Assembly (NCBI GenBank): GCA_965247705.1
Contig: CBDFHV010000083.1
Coordinates: 154,604 to 218,603 of the forward strand
From: CBDFHV01 sp965247705
GTDB taxonomy: Bacteria > Pseudomonadota > Alphaproteobacteria > Rhodospirillales > CAMCUA01
Length of the DNA stretch: 64,000 nucleotides
Reading direction: 5' to 3'
In this document: positions 7,248 to 15,366 of the stretch, in pieces
Layout: each line of letters begins with the position of its first letter
How positions within the stretch are numbered: the stretch's first letter is position 1
Notes under the pieces: generated by a model
Told to the model about the DNA's origin: nothing
What the model saw: the letters and a program-made list of their open reading frames with translations, nothing else
Databases searched by the model: none
Position numbers and translations under genes: made by a program

Positions 7248-9539
7248 ATGAACTACCGCGAATTCTTCACCATCAAGAGACTTTGGACGATGTTCGCCGT
7301 CCTGCTCGTCGTGATGTTCGGGATTCTGCTTCTGATCGGAGGCCGGTCGTTCCAGCAAGCGCCGCCATTGCCCGAACAAGTGGTCATGGTCGACGGCGAG
7401 ACGTCTTCCGTGGTCTTCACGAGCCGCGACATCCACGACGGGCGTGATGTCTGGCGTCGCCTCGGCGGCATGGAACTGGGCTCGGTGTGGGGCCACGGCG
7501 GCTATCTGGCGCCCGACTGGACGGCCGATGTTCTACACCGCGAAGCGCTGGCGATGCTCGAGGCAGACGGCGACCTTGCCGCCGTCTCGGTGCCAGAGCG
7601 GGCCGCCCGCATCGCGGCACTTGCCGCACGCATTCGCGTCAACACCTACGATCCTAAGACCAACCGGATCGTCATCTCCCGTGATCGCGCGCGCGCCATC
7701 GAAACCGTGATCGCGCATTACACGGCGCTGTTCGGCGGCAGCGGCGATGGCCCCGACGCCGAGGCCGTGCGCGAGGCTTTCGCCATCCCCAACCAGCCTC
7801 TCGGTCCCGAACCCGATGAGGACATCCGTAAGCTCGCGGCGTGGTGGTGGTGGACCTCATGGGCCGCGGCCACGCTGCGTCCCGACGATACCGTCACCTA
7901 CACCAACAATTGGCCGCACGAGCCGCTGGTCGGCAACCAGCCGAGCAGCTCGACGTTCATCTGGACGTTCGTGTCGGTGGTTCTGCTGATCGCCGCCGTC
8001 GGTGCGCTGTGCTGGTTCTTTCTGCGCGAACGCGACGAATGGCAGAAGGATATCCAGCCGTTGGAGGGCTATCCGAGCACCAATCCGATGGCGGCCGTCC
8101 AGCCTACCGCCTCGATGCGGGGCGTGGCCAAATACATCTGGACCGTCGCCGTTCTGCTTGCTCTGCAGATCGCTCTCGGCGCAGTGACCGCGCATTATGC
8201 CGTCGAGGGCCATGACTTCTATGGCATTCCCTTGTCGGAGGTCGCGCCCTATGCGTTGACTCGCACGTGGCATGTGCAGCTCGCGGTGCTTTGGATTGCG
8301 ACGGCCTGGCTCGGCGCGGGACTGTATCTGGCGCCACTGATCGCCGGGTCCGAGCCCCCCTTGCAACGACTGGGCGTGGATGCCCTGTGGGCAGCGCTGG
8401 TGATCGCCGTTCTGGGCTCGCTTGCCGGTGAGTGGCTCACCCTGACCGGAAAGATAACCGATCCCACGCTGGTCTACTGGTTTGGGCATCAGGGCTACGA
8501 GTACCTCGATATGGGACGCTTTTGGCAGCTCTTGATCTTCGCCGGTCTGCTGATCTGGCTGGTCTTGATGATGCGTTGCCTGGTGCCCGCCATCCGCAAA
8601 GCGGGTCCCGACAAACACCTCCTGATCCTGTTGCTGCTCTCTTCGGCCGGCATCGCGCTGTTGTTCGGTGCCGGGTTCCTCTACGACCGCGACACCCACC
8701 TGACGATCGCTGAGTACTGGCGCTGGTGGGTCGTCCATCTCTGGGTTGAAGGCATATTCGAAGTGTTCGCGACCGCGTGGGTGGCTTGGGCCTTCGTACA
8801 TATGAAGCTTCTGCGGCCCTCTACCGCGGCGATCTACGTCATGTTCTCGGCTATGATCTTTCTCGGCGGTGGCGTCCTCGGCACCTTCCACCACTTGTAT
8901 TTTGCCGGCATGCCGGAATCGGTTCTGGCGCTCGGGGCGGTGTTCTCGGCGCTCGAGGTCGTGCCGCTCGCGCTGATCGCCTTCGAGGCCCATGATCACT
9001 GGCGCGCGGAACGGCAAGCGCCGTGGGTCCAGCGCTATCACCTGCCGCTGATGTTCTTCCTGGCGGTCGCGTTCTGGAACCTCGTCGGCGCCGGCGTGCT
9101 CGGCTTCCTGATCAATCCACCGCTATCGCTTTATTACTTGCAGGGGTTGATGACCACGCCGGCGCACGCCCACGCGGCGCTGTTCGGGGTCTACGGCATG
9201 CTCGGCATCGGCCTCATGCTGCTGTGTCGCCGCGATCTTCCGCAGGCGGCCGGTGCGTGGTCCGACCGCACGCTGAAATGGGTGTTCTGGCTCTTCAACG
9301 GTGGGCTGGCGCTGATGGTATTCGGTTCACTTCTACCGCAGGGCATCGTCCAGGCGCTGATCTCATTCGATCAAGGCTACTGGCACGCACGCACGCCTGA
9401 GCTTCTGCATTCGCCGCTGATGGAGACGCTGGTGTGGTTGCGCGTACCGGGCGATATCGTGTTCGCGTTGGGGGCCCTGTTACTGCTCATATTCCTGGTA
9501 CGGATCGAATTCGGCTTGCGCACGAGCCGGGATCCATAG
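7248..9539 (+). CDS. norB: Quinol-dependent nitric oxide reductase (qNor)
   Basis: This 763-residue integral membrane protein reduces nitric oxide to nitrous oxide with electrons from quinol, in the cytoplasmic membrane. It is the single-subunit type: an N-terminal anchor (residues 10-32), then a periplasmic domain containing VWRRLGGMELGSVWGHGGYL and APDW, then about a dozen membrane helices with the haem-copper-oxidase-like core. The conserved histidines lie in TRTWHVQLAVLW, VVHLWVEGIFEV and TFHHLYF, and MTTPAHAHAALFGVYG carries the haem-ligand region. Its length fits qNor rather than the cytochrome c-dependent NorB (about 450 residues). A NnrS gene follows convergently, so this is a small NO-detoxification island. 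The ribosome site AAAGGGCG precedes the ATG. Confidence 0.92.
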   Translation: MNYREFFTIKRLWTMFAVLLVVMFGILLLIGGRSFQQAPPLPEQVVMVDGETSSVVFTSRDIHDGRDVWRRLGGMELGSVWGHGGYLAPDWTADVLHREALAMLEADGDLAAVSVPERAARIAALAARIRVNTYDPKTNRIVISRDRARAIETVIAHYTALFGGSGDGPDAEAVREAFAIPNQPLGPEPDEDIRKLAAWWWWTSWAAATLRPDDTVTYTNNWPHEPLVGNQPSSSTFIWTFVSVVLLIAAVGALCWFFLRERDEWQKDIQPLEGYPSTNPMAAVQPTASMRGVAKYIWTVAVLLALQIALGAVTAHYAVEGHDFYGIPLSEVAPYALTRTWHVQLAVLWIATAWLGAGLYLAPLIAGSEPPLQRLGVDALWAALVIAVLGSLAGEWLTLTGKITDPTLVYWFGHQGYEYLDMGRFWQLLIFAGLLIWLVLMMRCLVPAIRKAGPDKHLLILLLLSSAGIALLFGAGFLYDRDTHLTIAEYWRWWVVHLWVEGIFEVFATAWVAWAFVHMKLLRPSTAAIYVMFSAMIFLGGGVLGTFHHLYFAGMPESVLALGAVFSALEVVPLALIAFEAHDHWRAERQAPWVQRYHLPLMFFLAVAFWNLVGAGVLGFLINPPLSLYYLQGLMTTPAHAHAALFGVYGMLGIGLMLLCRRDLPQAAGAWSDRTLKWVFWLFNGGLALMVFGSLLPQGIVQALISFDQGYWHARTPELLHSPLMETLVWLRVPGDIVFALGALLLLIFLVRIEFGLRTSRDP

Positions 9540-9567
9540 CGCATCCCATGGGCGGCTCCGCGTCCGG

Positions 9568-10764
9568 CTAACTTTCCGCGGGCGGGCGAGTCAGGAGAGA
9601 CCCGTAGAGAACCAGGAAACCTGCGAAAGCGGAACACCACAAGATGGCAGACACGGTGTAGAGCGACCATGCCCAATCCGGCAACACGCCGCCCAACAAC
9701 CGCAGAAGCACCGAGGCGATCACCGCCAGATAAACGCCCGTCGTCCCGATGCCAGCCGTCACGGCGTGGCCCGTATGGCCAAGGGTCGCGCGGGTCATGA
9801 CGGCAAGGGTCATAACGCCGATGGCCCCCGCCATCCAGATGTGCTGCACGGCGACATTCAAGAGCGCACTTGGCCACAGAACCGCCGTGCCCATGGCCAG
9901 CATGCCGATGGACACGAAGGCATAACCGACGTGGAGAATCCAAACCAAGGGCTCGGTACGTGTATCCACGCCACGCCAAAGCAAAAGCCGCATGGCCTGC
10001 GCCAACCCAGCCGCAAGCAGGACATAGCCGGTGACGGACCAGTCCGGCGCCACCACCCAAGACGGCAGCGCCAACACGCTCAAAACAAGCGCGAGCTTGT
10101 CCAAACGTCCGAACGCCGCGGGTAGTTGATCGCTGCCCCGTTCCACGAGCCAGTTTCGCGTGAATGACGGCACAATGCGGCCGCCGATGACCGCGATCAT
10201 GATGATGCCGGCAGCAAGGCCGGTGCGCAGTCCGTAGCCCGACGCCGCATGACCATTCCACGCGGCCTCCCAGTGAAACACTGCATTGCCTGCCACGAAC
10301 ACACCGATCATGGCCAGCACGATCAGGTTGCGCCAATTCCTTCCGATGATGATCTGGCGCAGCATGACGCCGCCGACAACAACGAGACACGAGAGGTCGA
10401 TCGCGGCGACAATCACAGGCGGCAGGTAGCTCGAAACCGCTACCGCGCCGCGTCCGAGAAGCCACAGGGAGAACAGCCCAAACAGGGGCCATCCAACAAC
10501 CGGAGGCCTGCCGGTCCAATTTGGCACGGCCGTCAGGAGAAATCCGGCGACGACCGCACCCAGATATCCGAACAGCGCTTCATGGGCATGCCAGGACACG
10601 GGATCGAACGCTGTTGGTAGTTCCAGTAGCCCCGACAGCATCGACACCCAAAGCGCCATGCTCAGCGCCGCCCATACCGCCGCGGAGAGAAAAAACGGTC
10701 GGAAGCCGAAGGAGCGAAACGCGGGCCCGGACCACGCGGGCATCTGCTGCGCGGAGGTCGTCAT
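9568..10764 (-). CDS. nnrS: NnrS family membrane protein
   Basis: This roughly 398-residue protein has about 12 membrane helices and the NnrS hallmarks FRSFGFRPFFL near the N-terminus, HAHEALFGYLGAVVAGFLLT with conserved histidines near residue 60, and NWTGRPP. NnrS is a haem- and copper-containing protein induced with nitric-oxide metabolism genes, and it protects against NO-derived stress. The gene is convergent with norB, with 28 bp between the stops. The start chosen is the ATG before TTSAQQMPAW; an upstream ATG extends the frame by 21 residues without family similarity. Confidence 0.9.
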   Translation of the reverse strand: MTTSAQQMPAWSGPAFRSFGFRPFFLSAAVWAALSMALWVSMLSGLLELPTAFDPVSWHAHEALFGYLGAVVAGFLLTAVPNWTGRPPVVGWPLFGLFSLWLLGRGAVAVSSYLPPVIVAAIDLSCLVVVGGVMLRQIIIGRNWRNLIVLAMIGVFVAGNAVFHWEAAWNGHAASGYGLRTGLAAGIIMIAVIGGRIVPSFTRNWLVERGSDQLPAAFGRLDKLALVLSVLALPSWVVAPDWSVTGYVLLAAGLAQAMRLLLWRGVDTRTEPLVWILHVGYAFVSIGMLAMGTAVLWPSALLNVAVQHIWMAGAIGVMTLAVMTRATLGHTGHAVTAGIGTTGVYLAVIASVLLRLLGGVLPDWAWSLYTVSAILWCSAFAGFLVLYGSLLTRPPAES

Positions 10765-11086
10765 GTCAGCGTGCCGCCAGGGTGTGGATATGACCCCATA
10801 CGCTCCCCTCCCAACGCACGGATGCATCGGGCGCTCATGCGCGATGCCCGAAGGTCAGACACGACTGCCGATGGTGGGCGTCGTTGCCGCGTTCGTGCAG
10901 ACCCCTCAACACTTGCTGCCGCATCAGTGTCGGCCCGCCGGCGTTGTTCGACTTCCCGCGCGAGCGCGGGATCGGAATTGGGCAGGTCCAGCGGTTGGCC
11001 AACCAAAGGCACCTGATAGAGACATTCGGACAATGGGCGGCGTAGGCTGGTGTGAGCAAGTGGATGGTCGAGATGTTGGATCAAGA
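10765..11086. other. Intergenic region between nnrS and the next gene
   Basis: These 322 bp must hold the divergent promoters of nnrS and the hypothetical gene at 11087. A leftward frame crossing it includes the protein-like stretch YQVPLVGQPLDLPNSDPALA, which could be a remnant of a gene, but it has no start or family I recognise. No regulator site stands out. Confidence 0.3.
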
Positions 11087-11734
11087 ATGAACAAGCCTTC
11101 CCACAGATTCGTTGGGGACAAGACGGTCCAAGCTCTATTGGAGCGTTACGCATGTCCGATTCCGTTTCATGTCGTGCGTACACGCTTCTTCGGCAATATC
11201 GCGACGCCCAATCTCGATACGTCCCCCCTCCGAACTATAGGGGGTTTTTGGGGTGGCGAGCTGCCCGAGTTCGACAACGCAGAGGCCGCCAACGAGCTGT
11301 TCGAGGCTCTGATGAGCCTCTGGAACGAATTGGCGAAACATCAATCGGCAACCAAGCCGTTCCGTTTGACCCGGATAGCCGCCAAGTGTGACCCGGACGA
11401 CCTTCGGCGCCTGTGCCGGGTGCGCACGGAAGAGCTTGAAGGCTTCATCGATGGCCTGTTCGGTGACGAGGAGGCCATCGAACTGCCCGAACGGGCCAGC
11501 GAAGCCCTGGGTAGTCTCGGCGAGATCAACGCCATGATGCGTGGCATTGTCGATCTCATCGGAAGAGAGTCGGCCCCGCCGGCGTGGGAAAAGGACCTGG
11601 CGAGTACCCTCAGGAACGTGCGGGATCTCACACGCATCGCGGAGAAGGAGCTGCAGGCTCTGGTGCTTGCCTGCAAGCGAGCGCGCCAACGGGTTCTCTC
11701 GACCATTGTGGTCGACAAGCCGACGATCCACTGA
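11087..11734 (+). CDS. Hypothetical protein, 215 residues
   Basis: I do not recognise a family. The protein has an N-terminal compact region (FHVVRTRFFGNIATPN, then TIGGFWGGELPEFDNAE), then mostly helices rich in Glu, Leu and Arg, ending VLACKRARQRVLSTIVVD. No signal peptide or membrane helix is seen. The start chosen is the ATG before NKPSHRFVGD because codon use looks coding from there; a longer frame upstream is low in coding character. A small hairpin without a T-run follows 9 bp after the stop. Confidence 0.65.
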   Translation: MNKPSHRFVGDKTVQALLERYACPIPFHVVRTRFFGNIATPNLDTSPLRTIGGFWGGELPEFDNAEAANELFEALMSLWNELAKHQSATKPFRLTRIAAKCDPDDLRRLCRVRTEELEGFIDGLFGDEEAIELPERASEALGSLGEINAMMRGIVDLIGRESAPPAWEKDLASTLRNVRDLTRIAEKELQALVLACKRARQRVLSTIVVDKPTIH

Positions 11735-11742
11735 CCTGTTTC

Positions 11743-11760
11743 GTCCCGCCTTTGCGGGAC
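11743..11760 (+). terminator. Small hairpin, possible terminator
   Basis: GTCCCGC and GCGGGAC form a perfect 7-bp stem with a CTTT loop, 9 bp after the stop of the hypothetical gene. No T-run follows, so intrinsic termination is doubtful. The remainder of 11761-11925 shows nothing recognisable. Confidence 0.3.
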
Positions 11761-11925
11761 CACGGGAGCGCCGGCGAGTGCGAGACGGGATCGTGCAAAA
11801 GGCGTCGTGCGTCCGCCATCGCTGAATAGTCGTTGATGCCGGCCACTCGAAGAGGGTTGCCCGCATTCTCGGCACCGGCAACGACAGGCGCGGCTCCTCC
11901 ATGGTGTTTTCCGGCCATCCGCCCG

Positions 11926-14151
11926 TCATCGCGAAGCGCTTGATTGGTTTCCGGTACGCTCGCAGCCCAGCCACTCGTCGAGCTTCGACCAGCGGCGCCG
12001 TCCCGAGACGTTGCGCACGGCGATGGCCACCGCCTTCTTCTGTCCGACCAGCACGACCAGCCGTTTGCCGCGCGTCACGCCGGTGTAGAGCAGGTTCCGC
12101 TGGAGCATCGCGTAGTGTTGCGTCAGGAGGGGGATAACGACGGCGGGATACTCCGAGCCCTGGCTCTTGTGAATCGTCGCGGCGTATGCCGGAACCAGGG
12201 TGTCAAGCTCGCCGAAACCATAGGCGACGGCGCGCCCGTCGAAACGCGCGGTCAGTTCACCTTCATCGGGATCGACATCGTCGACATAGCCGATGTCACC
12301 GTTATAGATTTCCTTGTCGTAATCGTTCTCGATCTGCATCACCTTGTCGCCGGGCGCGAAAGTCCAGCCGAAGCGTTCGACCTTGCGTTCCCCGGCCGGA
12401 TTGAGAGCGGCCTGCAGTTCGATGTTGAGCGAGCGGGCGCCGGCACCGCCGCGGTTCATCGGGCACAGCACCTGGATGTCGCGCACCGGATCGAGCCCGA
12501 AGCGCTTCGGGATGCGCGTCTTCACCAACTCGATGATCATCGGCACCGCGGTTTCCGGATCGTCCGCCTGTACGAAGTAGAAGTCGCTGTCACCCTCGGG
12601 CCTGGAAAGATCGGGAATGGCGCCGCGGTTGATCCCGTGCGCGCTGGTGACGATCCGGCTTCGCGCCGCCTGACGGAATACCTCGGTCAGCCGTACGACC
12701 GGGACCGCGCCGGAGGCGATGATGTCGGCCAGTACCTGGCCCGGACCGACCGAGGGCAACTGGTCGATATCGCCCACGATCAGCAGCGCGGCAGTGTCGG
12801 GGACCGCCTTCAGCAACGCCTGCATCAGCATGACATCGACCATCGAGGTCTCATCGACGACCAGCAGGCCGCAGTCGAGCGGGTTGTCGGCATCGCGTTT
12901 GAACCCGCCGCCCCTGGGATCGACTTCGAGCAGCCGGTGGATCGTCATGGCTTCGAACCCGGTGGCCTCGCTCATCCGCTTGGCGGCGCGGCCGGTCGGC
13001 GCGCACAGCAGCAGGGTCACGCCCTTGGCGGCCAGGATGCGCAGGATGGCGTTGACGATGGTCGTCTTGCCCACGCCCGGCCCGCCGGTGATGACCATGG
13101 CCTTGGAAGTCAGGGCCAGGCGAACAGCATCGGCCTGGCTCGCCGCAAGCGACAGGCCGGTCTTCCCCTCGACCCAGGGCAGCGCCTTGCCGGCATCGAT
13201 ATCCGGCCAGGGCAGCTTGCCGCCCGCGATCTTCAGAATCCGTTCGCCAATCGCCCGTTCGGCCCGGTACAGGCCGCCAAGGAATATACAGGGAGTTCCG
13301 GCGACCGTGTCCGCGACCACCGTTCCCTCGGCCAGTTCGAAGTCCAGAGCGGTCTGAACCAACGCGTTTGGGACTTCCAGCAATTCGACGGCGAGCGGCG
13401 CAAGTTCCTCGGACGGCAGGCCGCAATGACCGTCGTCCATCGCCTCGGTGAGCGCATAGGCAATGCCCGCGCGCACCCGGATCATGGCCGTCTTCTCGAT
13501 ACCGAGCTTCATGGCGATCGCGTCGGCGGTCTTGAATCCGATGCCGCGAATGTCGCGTGCGAGGCGGTACGGGTTCTCGGTCATGACCTGAACGGCATCC
13601 ACGCCGTAGGTCTTGTAAATCCGCACCGCGCGCGCCGTGCCGACGCCATGGCTGTGCAGGAAAACCATGATCTCGCGGATGATCTTCTGTTCCGCCCAGG
13701 CGTCGGTGATGCGTTTGGCGCGCACCCGGCCGATGCCGGTCACCTCGCGCAGCCGTTCCGGCTCCGCCTCGATGATGTCGAATACCTTCTCGCCGAACGC
13801 CCTGACCATCTTCCCGGCGTAGACCGGGCCGATGCCGCGGATCATGCCGGAGCCGAGGTATTTCTCGATGCCCTCGATCGAAGACGGCTCCGAGGTGCGC
13901 ATGAAGCGCGCCTTGAATTGCTGACCATGGGTGCGGTCGTTGACCCATTCCCCCGATGCCGTAATCCACTCTCCGGCCGAGACCATTGCGGCATGGCCGA
14001 CGACCGTTACGAGATCGCGATGGCCGCGGGCCTTTGTTCTCAGAACGCAGAACCCGTTATCGGCATTGTGAAACGCACCCGCTCGACGAGGCAGGCCAGA
14101 ACCTCCTGGGTCGGCGATTCCGGTTGTGCTTGACCGCTCCGACGACGTCAC
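11926..14151 (-). CDS. recD2: RecD2-type SF1B DNA helicase (N-terminus frame-disturbed)
   Basis: This is an ATP-dependent 5'-3' helicase of the RecD2/TraA group. The order is an N-terminal OB-like part, helix-hairpin-helix repeats (GMIRGIGPVYAGKMVRAFG, VTGIGRVRAKRI), Walker A GGPGVGKTT, Walker B LLVVDETSMVD, motif III GDIDQLPSVGPGQ, and the C-terminal UvrD-like motifs AATIHKSQGSEYP and LLYTGVTRGKRLVVLVG. The start is put at the GTG at 14149-14151 (VTSSERSS). Just after it about 16 residues are in the wrong frame: the second frame reads ESPTQEVLACLVERV, the expected family sequence, flanked by two compensating indels near 14125 and 14072. The helicase core is intact. A longer in-frame start at 14310 runs through a decayed gene and is less likely. 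Confidence 0.85.
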   Translation of the reverse strand: MTSSERSSTTGIADPGGSGLPRRAGAFHNADNGFCVLRTKARGHRDLVTVVGHAAMVSAGEWITASGEWVNDRTHGQQFKARFMRTSEPSSIEGIEKYLGSGMIRGIGPVYAGKMVRAFGEKVFDIIEAEPERLREVTGIGRVRAKRITDAWAEQKIIREIMVFLHSHGVGTARAVRIYKTYGVDAVQVMTENPYRLARDIRGIGFKTADAIAMKLGIEKTAMIRVRAGIAYALTEAMDDGHCGLPSEELAPLAVELLEVPNALVQTALDFELAEGTVVADTVAGTPCIFLGGLYRAERAIGERILKIAGGKLPWPDIDAGKALPWVEGKTGLSLAASQADAVRLALTSKAMVITGGPGVGKTTIVNAILRILAAKGVTLLLCAPTGRAAKRMSEATGFEAMTIHRLLEVDPRGGGFKRDADNPLDCGLLVVDETSMVDVMLMQALLKAVPDTAALLIVGDIDQLPSVGPGQVLADIIASGAVPVVRLTEVFRQAARSRIVTSAHGINRGAIPDLSRPEGDSDFYFVQADDPETAVPMIIELVKTRIPKRFGLDPVRDIQVLCPMNRGGAGARSLNIELQAALNPAGERKVERFGWTFAPGDKVMQIENDYDKEIYNGDIGYVDDVDPDEGELTARFDGRAVAYGFGELDTLVPAYAATIHKSQGSEYPAVVIPLLTQHYAMLQRNLLYTGVTRGKRLVVLVGQKKAVAIAVRNVSGRRRWSKLDEWLGCERTGNQSSASR

Positions 14152-14441
14152 GTATTGGCGGTCAACAATTCCTTGATCGTATCGATTGCCGCGCCCGCTC
14201 CGCGGCCGCTGTCGGGTGTTGTCCAGAACTTCAATGACGGCCAAGGCGGACCCCGATGCTCGCGTTGCGCGCGAGGTGTGCCAGTATTGCGCCGTGAACA
14301 TCTGCCGCAACCGCGAAAGGAACCGGGGCAGTTCGCGGGCGAATTCACGAAGTTCAGCGCTCGATCACGAGGCCGCCTTGAGCCAGCAGCTTGATGGTCT
14401 GGCGGCGTCACGACATCCACTTGCGGTGCCTTGTCCGTCAT
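14148..14441 (-). pseudogene. Decayed copy B of a duplicated hypothetical gene
   Basis: It starts at an ATG (14441) after GGAGAG, reads TDKAPQVDVVTPP, then loses frame. Its other frames contain REFARELPRFLSRLRQMFTA and end IDTIKELLTANT, which parallel copy A to the right. It ends next to the recD2 start. The function of the family is unknown to me. Confidence 0.5.
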
Positions 14442-14510
14442 CCGAGCTCTCCGTTCTCCTTCGTCATCGCGCAATCGTTTACACCATTGACTAGTCCCGC
14501 TCTGCATGCC
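14434..14510. repeat. Direct repeat, copy 1 of 2
   Basis: About 77 bp including the start region of copy B nearly matches 14951-15028 (shared runs include CGTCATCGCGCAATCG and TCCCGCTCTGCATGCC). The spacing of about 517 bp shows a tandem duplication of one gene unit with its upstream region. Confidence 0.85.
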
Positions 14511-14603
14511 GTCACCCGTGCCGAGCGCGGTGGCGGCCGGGGTTGATCGAAATCGAGTCCACGTCGTGCCGCAGGCCCGCTCCGCGGTGGCGGCCAGGGT
14601 TTG

Positions 14604-14958
14604 TCATGGGCGTTCGCGTTCGATCGCTCGCGCAAGGGGATCCGGTGCCACTGGATAGCGCTCGGATCGGAGAGTGACCATGCGCGGAGACCTTCGCCCT
14701 TTCGATGCGCGGCGAGGTGCCACCTCGCTTGCACGGGTCTGGCCTAGCTCTTGCGCCGTGAATATCTGCCGCACCCGGGACACAAACCGGGGCAGTTCGC
14801 GGGCGAATTCAGGGTGCCGGGCGGCCGCTTCAGCGAAGTGCAGCAGCTTCTCGGCGATCACGTAATCAAAGGCCGCCTTGAGACCGTACCGCAGCTTGAT
14901 GGTCTCGGCGGCCGTCACATTGCTCCATCCACTTGCGATGCCAATTGCGGTCCGTCAT
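14604..14958 (-). pseudogene. Decayed copy A of a duplicated hypothetical gene
   Basis: The start ATG at 14958 follows GGAGAG and reads TDRNWHRKW, then a 4-base insertion shifts frame. The main frame resumes with TAAETIKLRYGLKAAFDYVI and FAREL-PRFVSRVRQIFTAQE. I know the pattern as a small conserved hypothetical gene of alphaproteobacterial elements but know no function. About 500 bp to the left is a second, worse copy. Confidence 0.55.
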
Positions 14959-15028
14959 CCGCCGGCTCTCCGTTCTCCTTCGTCATCGCGCAATCGTTTA
15001 CACCATTGCGAGTCCCGCTCTGCATGCC
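14951..15028. repeat. Direct repeat, copy 2 of 2
   Basis: This is the partner of 14434-14510 and covers the start and upstream region of copy A. The 15029-15135 stretch beyond it shows no gene. Confidence 0.85.
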
Positions 15029-15135
15029 CCATCTTAATCCATCGAAGCGCTTCGTTGCATGCGCGGCAACGACCTCCCAACCTAATTGTCTCCTTAACCT
15101 TCTTCCGGTGCGGTCCCCGGCACATCCAGGACAAC

Positions 15136-15180
15136 CTCATAACCTGAAGGTCGTTGGTTCAAATCCAACCCCCGCAACCA
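15136..15180 (+). other. tRNA-fMet 3'-half fragment (attachment-site scar)
   Basis: The 45 bp read as an anticodon loop CTCATAA, the stem half CCTGA, variable AGGTC, a T-arm GTTGG-TTCAAAT-CCAAC, an acceptor strand CCCCGCA, then A and CCA. This is the 3' part of an initiator tRNA-fMet. The 5' half is absent: the sequence before it does not pair. Integrases often recombine in tRNA 3' ends and leave such a fragment, so this is most likely the distal att site of an element lying to its left. It cannot make a functional tRNA. Confidence 0.8.
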
Positions 15181-15185
15181 AATAA

Positions 15186-15217
15186 AGCCCGTAACTTCAA
15201 ATAGTTACGGGCTTTTT
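15186..15217 (+). terminator. Intrinsic terminator of the tRNA-fMet locus
   Basis: AGCCCGTAACT and AGTTACGGGCT form a perfect 11-bp stem with loop TCAAAT, followed by TTTT. It lies 5 bp after the tRNA fragment in the same direction, as expected if the original tRNA downstream sequence was kept. Confidence 0.9.
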
Positions 15218-15247
15218 CGTTTTGGCGCGCCAGCGCAATTTATGTCC

Positions 15248-15277
15248 GGGGGAGCACCGGGGGAGCAAGCGGGAGCA
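15248..15277 (+). repeat. GGGAGCA direct repeats beside the att fragment
   Basis: GGGGGAGCA occurs at 15248 and 15259 and GGGAGCA at 15271, spaced 11-12 bp. They could be binding sites of an integrase or a regulator; position beside the att fragment is the only evidence. The rest of 15218-15366 holds no gene I can support. Confidence 0.4.
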
Positions 15278-15366
15278 TAATCCTGCACGTTTCTGCGCGA
15301 CACCGCGCACGCCGCCCCGACTGAGATCGCGACGTTGGCGGCTTACCCGCCGACCTTGGCCAACGT

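Noticed and set aside
10658..11086. N-terminal extension of the 11087 gene
   Set aside because: The front of the longer frame overlaps the nnrS start and has no protein-like composition; a good start is at 11087.
15136..15180. Functional tRNA gene
   Set aside because: Only the 3' half is present; the 5' acceptor strand and D-arm are missing and the left flank does not pair.
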